Source: Candolleomyces eurysporus (taxonomy: Eukaryota > Basidiomycota > Agaricomycetes > Agaricales > Psathyrellaceae). From it: 64,000 bases of DNA. Positions 1 to 16,395 of this stretch are shown in pieces. The translations under genes were made by a program, and so were the position numbers. The DNA is taken from positions 1-64,000 of the forward strand of contig JANBPK010000776.1 of the NCBI GenBank assembly GCA_027579435.1, in the 5' to 3' direction. Within the stretch, counting starts at the first letter, position 1. Each line of letters begins with the position of its first letter. The notes under the pieces are model-generated. The model was not told where the DNA came from and ran no database searches. It was given only the letters and a program-made list of their open reading frames with translations.

Positions 1-1
1 C

Positions 2-1658
2 CCGATGCACCCCAGTGGGAGGACACGGTCGCAGGACGAGGAGCACGCAGAGGAGCTTGCGAGGGGTTCGATGATGTTCAGGTCGCCTATGATGGCTGCA
101 GGCCCACGGTCGCCATCTCCCTACACTGCGCATGATAGTCCCACTATGTCGAGACGTCATAGCCAAACTCAGCACCAACATCACCACCACCACCATGTGA
201 GTGCAGCGCCACTCTAGCATCGCACCTTACTGATATATATTTCATGAACAGGGAGCTGCTTCGCAGCATTCGCATTCGCCTACAAGAAGCCCAGTATTGG
301 GTCGTCGATCATCGATTAAGAGCCAGCAGTCGTCGTCGCAGCAGCAGCAGCGACACGCAAGTCCCGGCATTTCAAGATCACGAGTTCCCCATCCCCTCCC
401 CCTCGGCCCCGAATCCCACTACCAGGTTGACCCGGCCGTGATGACTCCTCACGAGCAAGTACTCCGAGCACGCCTCGAGCGAGTCTTGCAGTCTAGCAAG
501 GTTGTCGGAAGCCCAAAACACGACGTCTACTACGAGGATTGGAAGCGAGAGGACAGTAGTCCCCCTGCGGATGATGAACAGGAGTCTTCGTCCTCGGAGG
601 ACATCGATGAGGACGAGAACGTTGTGCGAGACGAAAACGGCACTCGAGCTTGGAGACGAGATACCCANCCCCCCTACTTCCTCTCGCCGGGCACCGAACG
701 TCATTGGTGGTATGGCATCCCCATCATCGAGTACGAGCGCACGATCCGACTCTCAGGAGAGGCTCCAACAGAGATCGAGGTCGAGCACGGAGCCCAGCTT
801 CCCTGTCATGCAGCAGCCGACATCGCCTTACCCGCCCCATCCCACGCCCAGACGCAGCACGACTGCGCCCAATGGAGCAGCCCTAAAACGACAGCCCCAA
901 CCACAGCATCATCATCGCGGCCGACATGCGCCCAGTGGGACTACTCCCCCCGCTGGNTGAGCGACGGATCGCCGACTCCTCCTGAGGACGATGAGGAAGA
1001 TCGGGAGTCGGACGAGATGAGGTTGTTGACGCCCCCATCGACACCGCCTTCGCACCTCGCTACGTACAACCACCAAGCCCTCGCAGCTGCTTACGGCTAT
1101 GCCCCTTCCCCGTACTACACCAAGACGGCCTTCTCTGCGACCGAGCGGAGAGGGAGGACGTTGCAGGGACGTGGGAGGCCCCCTCTCAGGGGTATCGGCC
1201 CCGCGGTCTACGATGAAGACGAAGACGACGACGAAGAGGACAGCGTGTCTGGAGGATCGTCTTACTACGAAGAAGGCGAAGGCTACTATTGCTCGAGTGG
1301 CTCGTGCTCATCGTGCTCTGGCTCCGGGTGCTCGTCGTGCGTACGCTACATCCACAAGCAGCTGCCCACCAACCCTATGCAGCACACACTTCCACCTCGA
1401 CACCAGCTTCAGCAGTTGCAGCAGCAGCAGAGACAGCAGTTCAATGTGAGGAGGGCGAGTGCGAGGTGCAGAGAGATGGACGGTTATATTTCGTTTGCTG
1501 CTGTGGAGGGGTTGGGTGCCCCGCCCGAGAGTGAGTCAGGAGAGGAAGCCGCTAGCGAGAATGCTCAGAAGGAGGCTGCGGCGAAGAAAGGAGGTGTTGG
1601 TGGGTGGGTGAGGAGGCTGTTGGGGAGTGAAGGAAATCCGGGCGCGGTCGTCGTATAG
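2..1658 (+). CDS. 3' part of a Ser/acidic-rich hypothetical protein
   Basis: The reading frame is open from the window edge. A 55-bp intron (197-251, GTGAGT...CAG, phase 0) joins it to a long last exon (252-1658, stop 1656-1658). The protein is low in complexity: a His run before the intron, Gln- and Ser-rich blocks, an acidic stretch (Glu/Asp) around 580-640 and another around 1210-1260, a Ser/Cys/Gly-rich block near 1290-1340, and a basic end containing GGWVRRLLGSEG. No catalytic domain is visible. It may be a regulatory or scaffold protein, but I do not recognise it. Two N bases (668 and 957) fall inside the exon and make single residues unknown; the frame passes through both. The start lies upstream of the window. 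Confidence 0.7.
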
Positions 1659-4600
1659 ACGTTTTTGCCTTTTTGTTTTTGACGACGCCGCCCTGGGTCC
1701 CTCTTGGTTTCTTCATTGTTTCTACTTTTGGATGGTGACTCTTACATGCCCTTTCGTCGTCGTCGTCTTCCTTGGATTGGANTTTTTTGTGTATTACTAC
1801 GGATTTGGATTTCTGGTTTATGGGCTTCTTTCTCCCCTTCTCTTTCTCCATCGTCGTCGTTGCTTGCTTAAAAATTCCGCAAATTTGTATAGTATAATCT
1901 CGCGTTGCTTTGCTTTGCTTCTTACACACGTATACCACTCATCATCCTTTTGCATCCCTCATCCCATCCCTCATCGACATCCCATGTATCCATCCGCACC
2001 CATCATCCCATCGTCATCATCGCATATGCATACAACTCCATCCTCTCTTTAATATCTTTATTTGGCACCTTACCTGGCTGTTTTCCGTGTCAAAAGTACT
2101 ACCCTTGGTACACACGAACCGTTTTACGACGTTTCGATCTCTACATCGTTTTTTCCATGTAGACCCTTTCTTTTAAATTTCATGCTTTTGCTTGCGCTTG
2201 CATGCCTTCCGCTCTTTTTAATGATTTGGTCTCCTTTCACGACAACCCATCGATACCACACTGACACTCGTAACTTTCCGATAAATTTCAAAAAGCAAAG
2301 TTGTATACCTACGCCATATGCCCCTGTACCATTACGAGCTCTCGAACTCTTACCCTTAGCTCTAGCTTACTTCACATAGATAGGCCTTGGACTCTATGTC
2401 TCTGTTTCTGTCTCGTTCTAATGATAACCATCGTAACCATTATTTCTTTTGTCTGTAAGCACTGCGGATACTTGAACATGTGCTCACCTACTGAGGTCCG
2501 GTGAGTCGATGTCCGATCAGAGAGGCCGAGGTCTGTAAAGGGTCGAGTCAAAGTCGAGGCGCTTGTTAAGGTTGAGGGTGTGGGCTACGAAGTCTGAGAA
2601 GACTCTAGACGGAAATGCTATACTATTCAAGTAAAGCTGTGAAACGAGGGTCATTATCATTTAAGTGTGAATTGGTTGCTACAATCGATATCAGAGGCCC
2701 AAGAAGGCAGGTAGGTATGCCATCCAATTCCGGTTTGAGAAACACGTACACACCATAGGGTACGTGTACTATTCTCGGAATGCGGAGCCCCTGGGTGACC
2801 TAGTGATCAAATTCAGAGCTGTTTAGAGGACTCTAAGGAAAGAAAGGAGAGAGGCGCATGATCGATCGATCAGGTGCTTAGCCTCAAGGCGTTGACAAGG
2901 CCATGTACGCTGCCTTCCTTCGCGGGTAATGATATGCACACTGCAGCCTGCAGTGCTGGCTGCGAAGAAGTCTCTGGAAATATACCGGTAGGGCCACAAT
3001 TTCTTGTGGCTCGGGGGCTGTAGCCATCTCCATGCCTGCGGGCATGCGGCGTGCGCACGTCGGGCCATTTTATTTCATTTCATTTTGCCGCGTGCGCGTC
3101 AACGAGGTCGGAATGTTTTAGTTCGTTCTCGTTGGGGATCAAGGAGAATCAGTCGGCTATTCCACGTTTCTTCAAGCAGGTTAGTGCAGCCGGTCCGCAC
3201 TGAGAGCAATTTCCTCGGCGAGTAAGTATCATACGAGCGTAAGAGCACAAGTTTGGCTCCGTGCATACCATGACATATGATATGATGAATCCTCCGAAGT
3301 TTCTGCATATTTGCAGTCTAGTCGTCGGACGGGTCTTCGAGCTTCGAGCTACTGTCGCTATTCATCTTGGGTTCCGAGGTAAGGTGGTATGACATCTTTC
3401 CTGACACGTTGATTTACATAGGCTCAGGAACATGAAGGTGAGGGTAAAACGCCGGAGGTAAGTTTGGAGCTTCCGCAAGAGGTTGGGCTCCTAGCTCGCG
3501 ATCGAGTTGAACTGACCTACTAAGGATTTTCCTCAGCTCAGTCGTAGGAAAGCCTAAACGATGAATCATCGATGAAATCTAACGCAGTTATATGAATAAC
3601 CATGAAGCTTGATAACTACCTTCACTGCGTAACTTACTCCACTCAGACTTTCGCGGTTGAGATCGATGACGGTGTTCATGTACATATTGGTCTGACTACA
3701 CGCTCGCCGACTCGAGACGTCATAGCGCTCTAGCCCACTGTACCTGGCAGTGCAACACGGGCCGCTGAGTCTGACTCTGCGGTGAGTCAAGCGGGGTACG
3801 AGATTAAATACACGAGGCGAATTGAGCGCAGAGGACTCGGATTGTTGAAGTTGGTTAACCGCAACCAAGTCATCCATTTCTTTGAAGTTCAGTATTACTA
3901 AGCTCAACGGTTGAGAGTTATCCATACGCATAGAGGAAGAACGTACCCTCAATCCCGGTTACCCATCCACGAGTCCAGCTTACCTCGCAATGGAAAATTG
4001 TCAAGTTCCCGTTTGACCTTCCCTACCCTACGGAAGGGAAACCAATAGCAACTGGGCTTCGAACATGGCACGTTTCCCAGAGGTGGAAGGAAATTTCGCT
4101 TGGAACGACATGGGCGGACAGGTGCAAAAATATTAAAACATTACCACACTCGCAACAAACGTCGAACCTGAAGGAACCCTCAGCCAAAGTGGTGGATCGC
4201 CTTGGACTATGTTGGAAAGCTTCCACAAACTCTTGGGTCGCATTGTACATGCTCGGATGAAACGAAGCAAGTTCACACTATCTGCTGGTACCCTTTCTCT
4301 TCAAAAGTTTTGCTTCCCTGAGCCTCATGATGGAAGGCGTAACGCGCGTATGACCGTCACGGTGATGCTGTTTTCTCGGAGTTCGGCGAGGAGTTGTGCT
4401 CGGGGCCCCGGGACGGGGCATCCTTGCGACAATGAAGGTGACAATGTGCATGAAGGGCAGTGTGTCTGTGGGCGTGGTTAAGTGAATTGCAGATGTTATC
4501 GTACGTATGTACATGCATGTAGAAGGCTTACTGTGGCGTCGCCTCCTGAATGAATGCGAAACGCCAATTGGAATCCACGACCAATGTTCTCGTTGTTTTC

Positions 4601-7600
4601 CTACTCTACCTCACAGCAACTTTGTCCAAAGTCTCGCACACCAAAATCGGCGCAGGTAATCGGGCTTTTAACAGCAACAAAAGAACACTTACTATTCAAG
4701 CAAGTACCAGAGCATAGTATGGCGTCCTTGTCGATAATCAGGACCTGGAACACATCCACAGGGCCCACCAATAACACGAGTCTTATAAAAGTCAATAGAA
4801 CGAAAGGAAAACGGAAGAACCTGACTGCGGCAGATCGACATGAGTAGAAAGATACACTCTGGACCGACCCTCTATATGCCGTACAACATTCCATCATGGC
4901 ATAGAAGGCACTGTAATACCAAACATCGAGTTCGAACGCAGAGTGCGTGATTCATCATCTCTTCTTGCACTTACCCCAGATGGATGGAGCGCACCGAAAG
5001 TCTGCACAGGGCAGAACCCGCCAAAAGCGCGCTAGCCCCGTGGTATTTGAAGATACCTATTTGGCATGTCAGAAATCAATTGGTGTCAACGCGGAGATGA
5101 ATAGTGCGCCAATTAGGAAGGTTGGCACCGTTGGTTAAAAACCTTTTATTGGGGCGAGCGCTGTTAGGCATAAAAGGTAGGTTTTGGATGAACGAGCTTG
5201 GTTCGAATCGGACAGGCACCGACATTCCCCTGCCACAGTCCCTTACGGAGCGATGGAGTGAGAGAGCATGCCACCAAACCCGACTTAGCCTCGATGAGCT
5301 CATTTCAGCGTGTTTTGAATGTTTTATTTAAAGGATAAGGGAAAAGGTTAAGCCTCACGGGAAGACGAAGTCGTGTAGGCTCGTCTGAATAAGCTTAGAG
5401 GCTCTCTTGTTTCCCAGAACAAAAAAGCAATTAAAATCAAGGTCGATAAACCTCAATGTTGCTTCTTTGGAAGCGGAATCGGCTTCCATGGGCTTCCATA
5501 CGGGCGGACTCTGGGGGTGATCCCTCATTTTTCCGAAAGGCTCGGCGGCCCACGCATGAGAGCTTCAGGACAGATCGACGTAATCAGCTACTCTGTTCTT
5601 GAGCTTGAATGTGAAGGAGGTGAAGAGTGAATAGAGTTGACACACTGCGGTGGATTTGCTGAAAGCAGGGCTGCATCCCATCTTCAATTAAGCTATCGAA
5701 GCACGGTGCGCACTATCTCATGATTTCTTAGACATATGGTGCTGGTAAACTATTTCCGCGACTCTGTACAACCTGCCATGAGGCCGTATTCAGCTATCTT
5801 GTCTGACGTTGTCGATGAGATCGCATGCTGATAACTGCGCTCGCCGCTCGCGTGATGATGGTCTTAGAGTGACGATATGGCGTAGTAGATGTCCGGGGAA
5901 GGGTGGATAATTTGCCGGGAAAAGGCAGCAATTGTGACGAATGGGAAAGTTCGTATTCACCTTGGTTAATCGATATACATGCTGCAGAGGGCGTTCGCTC
6001 GCTCTTCGCCGAATCATGATAGAACGCCGTTGTACTCGACTCGCTTCCTAGCCTAAACGGATCGAAATGATCGATAAGATATTGCTGGTTCGAAGAACGA
6101 CTTGACTCACTACGAGCTGCGCCCGGCATGGATGCAATGGTGAAATCTCGGGATTGCAGGGATTTGGTCTCTGAGCAGCCATGGTGCATAGACACGAGCT
6201 CACTGCGCTAAGTTAAGACACGGAGGTAGGGCATGTGCGCACTGCGATAACCCGTAAAAGGCACCAAGCCTCCAGCTGTGAGGTAGGCTGAGGAAGTAAG
6301 AAGAAGGATGCCGTACCTTACGCTATATATATCGTTCCGTCAGTGAGCACAATGTGAAGAGAACTCGAAATTACGCACTCACGTTCAAATCAATCAACAC
6401 TTTCACTTTTTCAGCCTTCATAGCACGATCCTTTCATTTCGGTGATGCCATCTTGAGCGAATGGGTTTCCTAACGGTGGATGAACCCACCAGAGAGACGA
6501 GCGGTTTATTCTTAGTGTGAAGACGGCTGAGCGCTGAGGAAAATACCTAATAAATTCTAGTGGGTCCATATCTCTTTATCGCCTTGTAAATGATAGGCTA
6601 TGGAGCCTAACGTCAGCGCTATCTCTTCATTCTGGGGTGCTTTCAAAGTCCTGAACCGGTGAACAGGCGCCTTTGTCAATCCATTCTGGAATCACAATCC
6701 GGATCGCGGTCTTTTGTTCTATAATTCATGAAGGAAAATTCGCATGCCACGAACACGTACAGCGTCCTGTTGAATCGCACCATGAGGATGTCCAAAATCA
6801 GTGGCGTGACATATCTAGCTCATAATTTCAGCCTCTGAGCCAGACGGAGAACGACAGCATGGGGATTCTCGTGACGATAAGAGACGCACCCGGCCACCTC
6901 CGATGGCATTTTCCGAACTTTCAATCGGAGCGTTATTTCGGACAGCTTCGGGGATTCGGGTCCTGCTATTCGCCATTTCAACGACCCCATCATACACTCT
7001 CCTCAGATTCGTATTTACGTTTAGCAACCAACGAATCTATCGCAGCACGAATATTCCTTGAGCGGCGTTATGATAAATAGATGGCGGAGGTTTGATTTCT
7101 TTCCTTGCATCATAGTGAGGAATGACCTCCCTATCGGCAGGTTCCCAGAATCTATTCACTTGAGCATGAGCCTTCTGAGTTTGGCTATCTAAACTTCTTA
7201 ATACAGTCGTGTCGTTGTCATCTAATGGATACGAGGCGAAAGCTTGGTATGTCTCCAAACATTAGGTTTATACCTGCTTTTTATATCTGTGGGGAAATCT
7301 GAGCCGTTTGCGGTGTTATTTCAAATTTTTTTTTACTGATTTCTGCACCCAGCTCGTCTTGATAGTGATTTTGGGATTCCGGGCTGGGTTTCGAGAACCT
7401 CGGAAGTCTGGTGCAGTCGAAGTCCCCATATTCTTCGATCCCGCGGCATGTTCTCCCTCTGATGGTCATGAATAATGTCCGCCGGGGGCTTCGAAGTTCC
7501 TGTTACTCCGACTGTTGGACGGAGCCAGCGGTCTGGCGGGGTGGAAAGACGTGGAACAGGCTGATCCGAATTTCGGAAATTCGACTTCAATGCCCATCCG

Positions 7601-9488
7601 CTACATCGGCCACTGCGTCGCCTAGACCTTCTGACCTCTAGCGGCGAACAAGGCGGAGCGTTATCGGACGATAGTTCCTGGACAGAGTAAAACAATTTTC
7701 AATTGATTCACCATTAACTTGTTATCAGCACGCTGCAGTTTGCAGGTGAGCATCCATCCAATTCTTCAGCGAAAATCCCTCTGACTCGCCGTGCGCAGCC
7801 CAGATCTTTCATCCGCGCTGAAGCTTTTGAGAACGGTGTACGTCACTTCGCGTAGCACGAAGCGAAATTGGAAGCTAAAATCCAAATTGTGAGCACCTCG
7901 AGGTGAATCAACCTCGCCGATTGTGACTGATCCTCATATGGATCTCGCTCGCCAACCCTTCACAAATCCTGACCTGACCGTACAAGGTACGTTTTACCCT
8001 CCGGTGCCACAGGATTCACCTTGGGTGATCTGTGAGCTTGCCTGCGCAACTATCACTCAAGGTCCGTTTGCCCTCGTGGGTGGCGTGATAATGCCATAAA
8101 ATTTCTTCAATCTACTTCCAAGTGTTCACGCTTGTACTAACAGCTGCTCCTCCTACTGACTGCAGACCAGTTCAAATGTCCAAGTTTGACTCGTTCCCTC
8201 TTCGCTTAGCTTGTATGTGGCGCATAACGATTGACCTGGAGCCGCCTAGTCGGTTCGTGCTTGACAAAACCTTTCTTGCCCACACACCTACCCTGTCCTC
8301 GATGCCTGCTCTTCTCGAAACAAGGCATTTGCGACTTCATTGTGACAGTCGTCGCTAAACCTTCGATTGTGATGGCCGTCACTCCCAGAGCACCTCATCC
8401 CTTTACTGCGAATACGAATGCTTCCTCAGTTTGTTGTTCATTGCCTTGAATTCAAGAAACCCAAATCTGCAATACGCTTTCCTGTCTCTTCTCGGTGGTG
8501 CAGTCTTTCCCGGAAGCCCGAAATACCCCCGGCCGATGACGTCTCTCAACCCTCCTCATCTGGCAAAAGCTATCCGTATCTACGAAACGACTCAGCCTCT
8601 CTGGGTGCGAAGCGGCCCACTGAGAGGATCGAGTATCTATACATTCGTAGGACTAATAACTTAGATTGTGCTCCACACTGCCAGACTCTTCGACAGAACG
8701 AGAAGCTCGCCGGGCCCGGTTGACGCTCACAGTAGCGGTCTTCCCTCTTTGCCCATTGGTGGGACTTGCTGCGTGCGGAGAACCTGATTACCGGCCATGG
8801 TGTAGGTTTGTAACTGCTTTATATGGATCCTTCTCGAAGATGAACTGAGGGCTCGGCCGACGGTTAGAAAGTCGAACTTGGCCGTATAGCAGAATTCCGT
8901 TCGAGTTCGAGGGAAATCTGGAGTCTGGGCTATGTCTGATTGGATTTCTCAGATTCTGCAATTCGCGAGGTCAGTCTACGGATAGACTGGCAGTGAGACG
9001 AGAAGGATCTGTCAGAGACGGACCGTAACCAGCTGTTGGTTTAAAACCAGAGAGTCGTTTAGGCTGACAGGTCAGCTCTCCGGCGCCCTCGACCGTCGAC
9101 CTTGCCATTAACGTGAGGCTCTATTTTTTCCTATCACACACGGGCCGAATGAATAGCCTTCAACACTTGCAAGAGAGCACCCGCGACGTCGTAAAGAGGG
9201 AGAGGTAACTCGGAGCCATGGTTGCAGTCTTCATGAAGGTGTTACTCGCTATCCTGTATTCCCCTGGCGAGGACATGGATACGGTAGTCTCCTTATAATA
9301 GTACCTCATCGTTGTGAATACACTTGTATTTGAGCATCAACCTAGCGGTTTTCGTCTCGCTTGCAATTGTGATGAACGGAGACTGTTGCCAAACAAGCAT
9401 TCCGAGTCAGAGCTCTGAGCTGCCCACGCGCCGAAAGCAGCGTTTCCTTCACCACCACTTTACCTCTGGGCGGACGGCTGGCTTTAGT
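1659..9488. other. gene-poor region with faint relics
   Basis: Almost 8 kb without a convincing gene. The first 700 bp are pyrimidine-rich and probably hold the 3' UTR of the upstream gene. The rest has only short open frames on both strands, none with a recognisable domain, and no tRNA or rRNA. One possible F-box relic (3970-4262) is listed separately. I saw no long terminal repeats or TIR pairs by eye. N at 1782 abuts a T run. Confidence 0.5.
3970..4262 (+). pseudogene. possible F-box/LRR gene relic
   Basis: Reading about 4025-4261 in one frame gives a short stretch with VSQRWKEISLGTTWADRC, ending in a stop near 4262. This resembles the second helix of the basidiomycete F-box (V-S-x-x-W-R-x-I-A-L-x-T-P-x-L-W) seen in the intact genes at 16.4, 21.5, 59.3 and 61.9 kb. 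The first F-box helix and the LRR part are not clear, so if real this is a remnant. It could also be chance similarity. Confidence 0.25.
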
Positions 9489-10722
9489 ATGGCTCTTGGA
9501 ACCATATCTGGGCCGGCGGCTGCGGCATTGGCGTCCCTGACAGAGAATCAAGTCGCATTCCTTGAATCTCTTCCGAAAGCAGAGCTACATGCCCACTTGA
9601 ACGGATCTATTCCCCTATCTACATTGGAACAGCTGGCTCAAGAATACACACAATCTCCCGGAGCCATTTCGACGAAAGACATCCAGCAAACTATAGAGAC
9701 ATTCAAGCTTGGACCAAAGTTAGAGAAGATCGGGGACTTCTTTTCACTTTTTCCTGTCATTTACACCCTCACGTCGACCCCGGAGGCTCTTCGACGCGTC
9801 ACACACGCGGTTTTGAGCAGCTTTCTCGATGGGACCTCGCCTCAATGCCACTATCTAGAGCTTCGCACCGGACCCAGGCAAACTGAAGCCATGTCGAGGG
9901 AGGAATACATGCGAGTCGTACTGGAAGAGGTGGAGCGCTATGACGAGGATCGGGCTGGCCTGATCATGACCTTGGATCGCACCAAAGGACCGGAGATCTG
10001 GCAAGAGTGTCTAGAGATTGCGCTCAAGCTGAAGAGGGAAGGCCGAAGACTGTTGGGCGTTGATCTCGCTGGCGATCCGCTGAAGTCAGATGTCTCGATT
10101 TTCCGATCTTTCTTTGAAAAGGCACAAGAGGCAGGCTTGGGTATCACACTCCATATAGCAGAGGTATGTGGATCGCATCCTCAGCTGTTATCTAAGCCGG
10201 TCCTAAATCGTTTTACTCCTAGACGACTGCCAATACGGATGAGGAAACCTTGAAATTACTGTCCTATCGCCCGGATCGCCTGGGTCATGCGACTTTCTTG
10301 AATGAGGAAGCCGTCGGAATCGTTATGAAGGAAAACACCTGCATCGAAATATGCCTCAGTTCGAATCTACTGTAAGCCTTCGTCTTCAGGTCCAAACGAA
10401 TCTGCTAAACGTTGTCCAGATGCAAAACTGTCTCTGATCTGGAGACACACCATATCCGACAGTATCTCAACTGCGACCATCCTATCGCAATATGTGTGAG
10501 TACCTCATTGCGAGTGCNAAAAAAAGTTGATTATTTAGAATTGAGTGTTCGTCGCTGCTATAGACCGATGATGCTCTCCCTTTCAGGACTACGCTATTAG
10601 CAGAGTACGCTCTTCTTCTGGCGGCGCCTCCCTATGGCTTAGGCTTATCACAAGACGAAGTTCGTAAAGTCGCGGAAATGAGTTTGCAATCGAGGTTCAA
10701 GGTGCTGAAGGGAACGCCATAG
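9489..10722 (+). CDS. adenosine deaminase-like protein (N6-methyl-AMP deaminase type)
   Basis: Four exons: 9489-10163, 10223-10371, 10420-10495, 10564-10722. Introns are 48-68 bp with GT-AG ends. The metal-binding HAHLNGSI motif (HxH) lies about 37 residues in. Next come LRTGPRQT, the HIAE motif at the first splice junction, DRLGHATF, the core SSNLLCKTV, and the catalytic TDD formed exactly by splicing at 10495/10564. These are hallmarks of the ADAL/MAPDA branch of the adenosine deaminase family, which removes N6-methyl groups from N6-methyl-AMP in the cytosol; substrate is inferred from family. In other members TDD is usually followed by Gly-Val-Phe; here it is A-L-P-F. The start at 9489 fits the usual N-terminus; another in-frame ATG lies at 9372. 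N at 10518 is inside the third intron, next to an A run. Confidence 0.88.
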
Positions 10723-10985
10723 AACGGCTGACGAACCTTCGATGCATTATTCCCTAGTAACGAACCAGTTGTTTGGTACTTATATTGGTATCCATCTCTA
10801 GGAATCAACACCCTACTCATCATCCTTTTTTGAACCTCAAATCTGATGTCCACCGTCGTGCCTGTGACCGCAACTTCATCACCGTACATCCTATTCATTC
10901 AATGGACAGATAGAAGCATCGTTTACGGAACTCTGTTGTCCCTCTTAAGGCCTTGGGAATTTTCTTCCTCTCGCAGTCAACGGCC

Positions 10986-11979
10986 ATGGCTGAAAGCGCC
11001 ATTCCGCCTGAAATTGAGCGTGCAATTTTCGACATCTTCCTTTCTAACAATCCCCGGGACGGTACCATCGTCATTCGCCTTGCTAAGCGCTTTAGAGACT
11101 GGTCAGTGGTATGAGTGTGTTTCTACCGCGTCCCAGTATCTAACAACACCTGGTTCTTAACTCTAGGTACGAATATCTCCCATACAGGGTCGTCAATCTC
11201 CTGAGGGGAGAGAGAGACTTCTTCAATGTCAAGGACAAAAATATTCAACCGCCTTCGATGCAATACATCGGACATTATATCCATCACCTACTCGTTGGAG
11301 ACGAGTTAGGCGTCGAGTCTATCACCCAGATCCTCCAACTCTGCCCAAACGTACACAATCTCGGACTCTGGTCACCACACTCCGTTACGAGCTTCTTCCC
11401 TGTCCTTCAGACGCTCAAGCTACGTGAACTGTCGACGAAGATGGCGTTGCTGGCTCCAGAGGAGTTCGACTCCCCCGCCTTTGCCTTTCTCACCCACCTT
11501 GATATGATGGATTACAATTCAGACGAATGGCCGCACTGGAAAGCGCTGGGTTCCCTTCCATCCCTAACCCACCTCGCTTTAACTACCTCCAATTCCATCA
11601 ACCCCTTCATGATTCAGCCTATCATCGACAAGTGCCAGAAACTCGAGGTCCTGATTTTGATCTCGACGATGGTGAGGGGGGTCGCGGGATCACCGGTCGG
11701 CAACTCTGTTCGCTCGCAGTCAAGGTTGAGAGACCCTCGGTTGGTTTGCTTCGGGATGCTCAGGTTCAACGAGAATCAGTGGGTGAGGTGTGCGAGGGGG
11801 AATAGCTTCTGGAACTCAGCCGAGAGGATCATTCAGGGAAGGAAAGGTGAGCTTTGTCTTGCGCCAAAGATTACACGAGCTTATCAAAATTTGTGCTTCC
11901 AGATGGTTCTATTCCTTACCTCGAGACGTACCGGTGGATCGACGAGGCATTGTTCTGCTCGACAAGTCAGCTGTATTAG
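10986..11979 (+). CDS. short LRR/F-box-like protein
   Basis: Three exons (10986-11101, 11167-11846, 11903-11979) give about 290 residues. The N-terminus (PPEIERAIFDIFL) resembles a shortened F-box helix. Most of the rest alternates Leu/Pro and looks like irregular leucine-rich repeats (ILQLCPNVHNLGLW, LPSLTHLAL, CQKLEVLIL). This is the usual form of Agaricomycete F-box-like proteins, thought to be substrate receptors of SCF ubiquitin ligases; that role is inferred from family. The protein is shorter than the F-box genes elsewhere in this window, and its F-box lacks the usual W-R-x-I-A part, so SCF binding is uncertain. The intron frames are consistent and the stop TAG is at 11977-11979. Confidence 0.65.
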
Positions 11980-12573
11980 AGTCTGACTCTAATTCATGGC
12001 CCTACGCAAGGCCCCTGGCTTATCCAAACTTTGAATCGAGTGGGAATCCCCGTCTTCAATCTATAACGCGAGATCGTCCATCTCAGCTGCAACGAAGTTG
12101 GATCTTTCAACCTCTTGCATCGTTCATGGCGATTTCCCTCTATCATTATACTGGAGTAGATCGATCTGCTCTAGTATCCGGTAGTCAGGCTAACGAGTTC
12201 CTGTATAGGCTCTTCAGGCCTCAATGGAGACATCCACACGCTGCCTTTGAACGGGCGCGTCAATACCACCCCAAGCAGGGCCAACGGCACTACAGGCAGA
12301 AAGGTGTTCGTTCATTGGATGTTCCCCCAGATCGTTTCCCAGGTCATTAGTTTACGATGGCATTATCACAAAGACTAGATGTAACATACTTGAAATTACA
12401 GATGATTTGGTCGAAAATGTGCCTCCAAAAAAGGGATATGCTGGAATTATACGTTCAGAAACGAGGTTCTGGGCCAGATTTGACAGCGTGCGATGATTTT
12501 GGACTAAACAGATTCGAAATATCATGCAGTAGCTATTACATAGGAACGTTCGATCCTTGACTTGACTTATACC
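11980..12573. other. intergenic, no gene identified
   Basis: About 590 bp between the LRR gene and the Prp43-like gene. A short open stretch near 12400-12493 (containing VPPKKGYAGIIRSET) ends in TGA and has no clear start or donor. It may be a gene fragment. No other signal seen. Confidence 0.35.
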
Positions 12574-16196
<3,623 letters not shown>

Positions 16197-16395
16197 CACA
16201 ATGCATCAAAGAGTACGCAAGATTTGATTTCGAAAAGCCAATTTCAAGACTTGAATCTACTAGCATCAGATATCCAACTCAGAAGTGGCAACCCAGTGAC
16301 AATATGAACTTGGGGCGTGACTGGGACGCCTATTAATCACTAATACGCCTTACCAAGTTCCACGCCATTTCCCCATGCCTTCTTTCTGCGAATTG

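Noticed and set aside
502..960. Alternative frame overlapping the first gene
   Set aside because: Composition follows from the Ser/Arg-rich coding frame; it is a shadow of the long exon.
4601..4897. Minus-strand open frame with a hydrophobic stretch (FPFVLLTFIRLVLLVG)
   Set aside because: Looks slightly like basidiomycete multi-TM proteins of unknown function, but only one segment is present and no flanking exons could be joined.
5185..5215. GGTTCGAATC, like a tRNA T-loop
   Set aside because: The flanking bases do not pair into a T-stem and no matching acceptor stem or anticodon arm is found.
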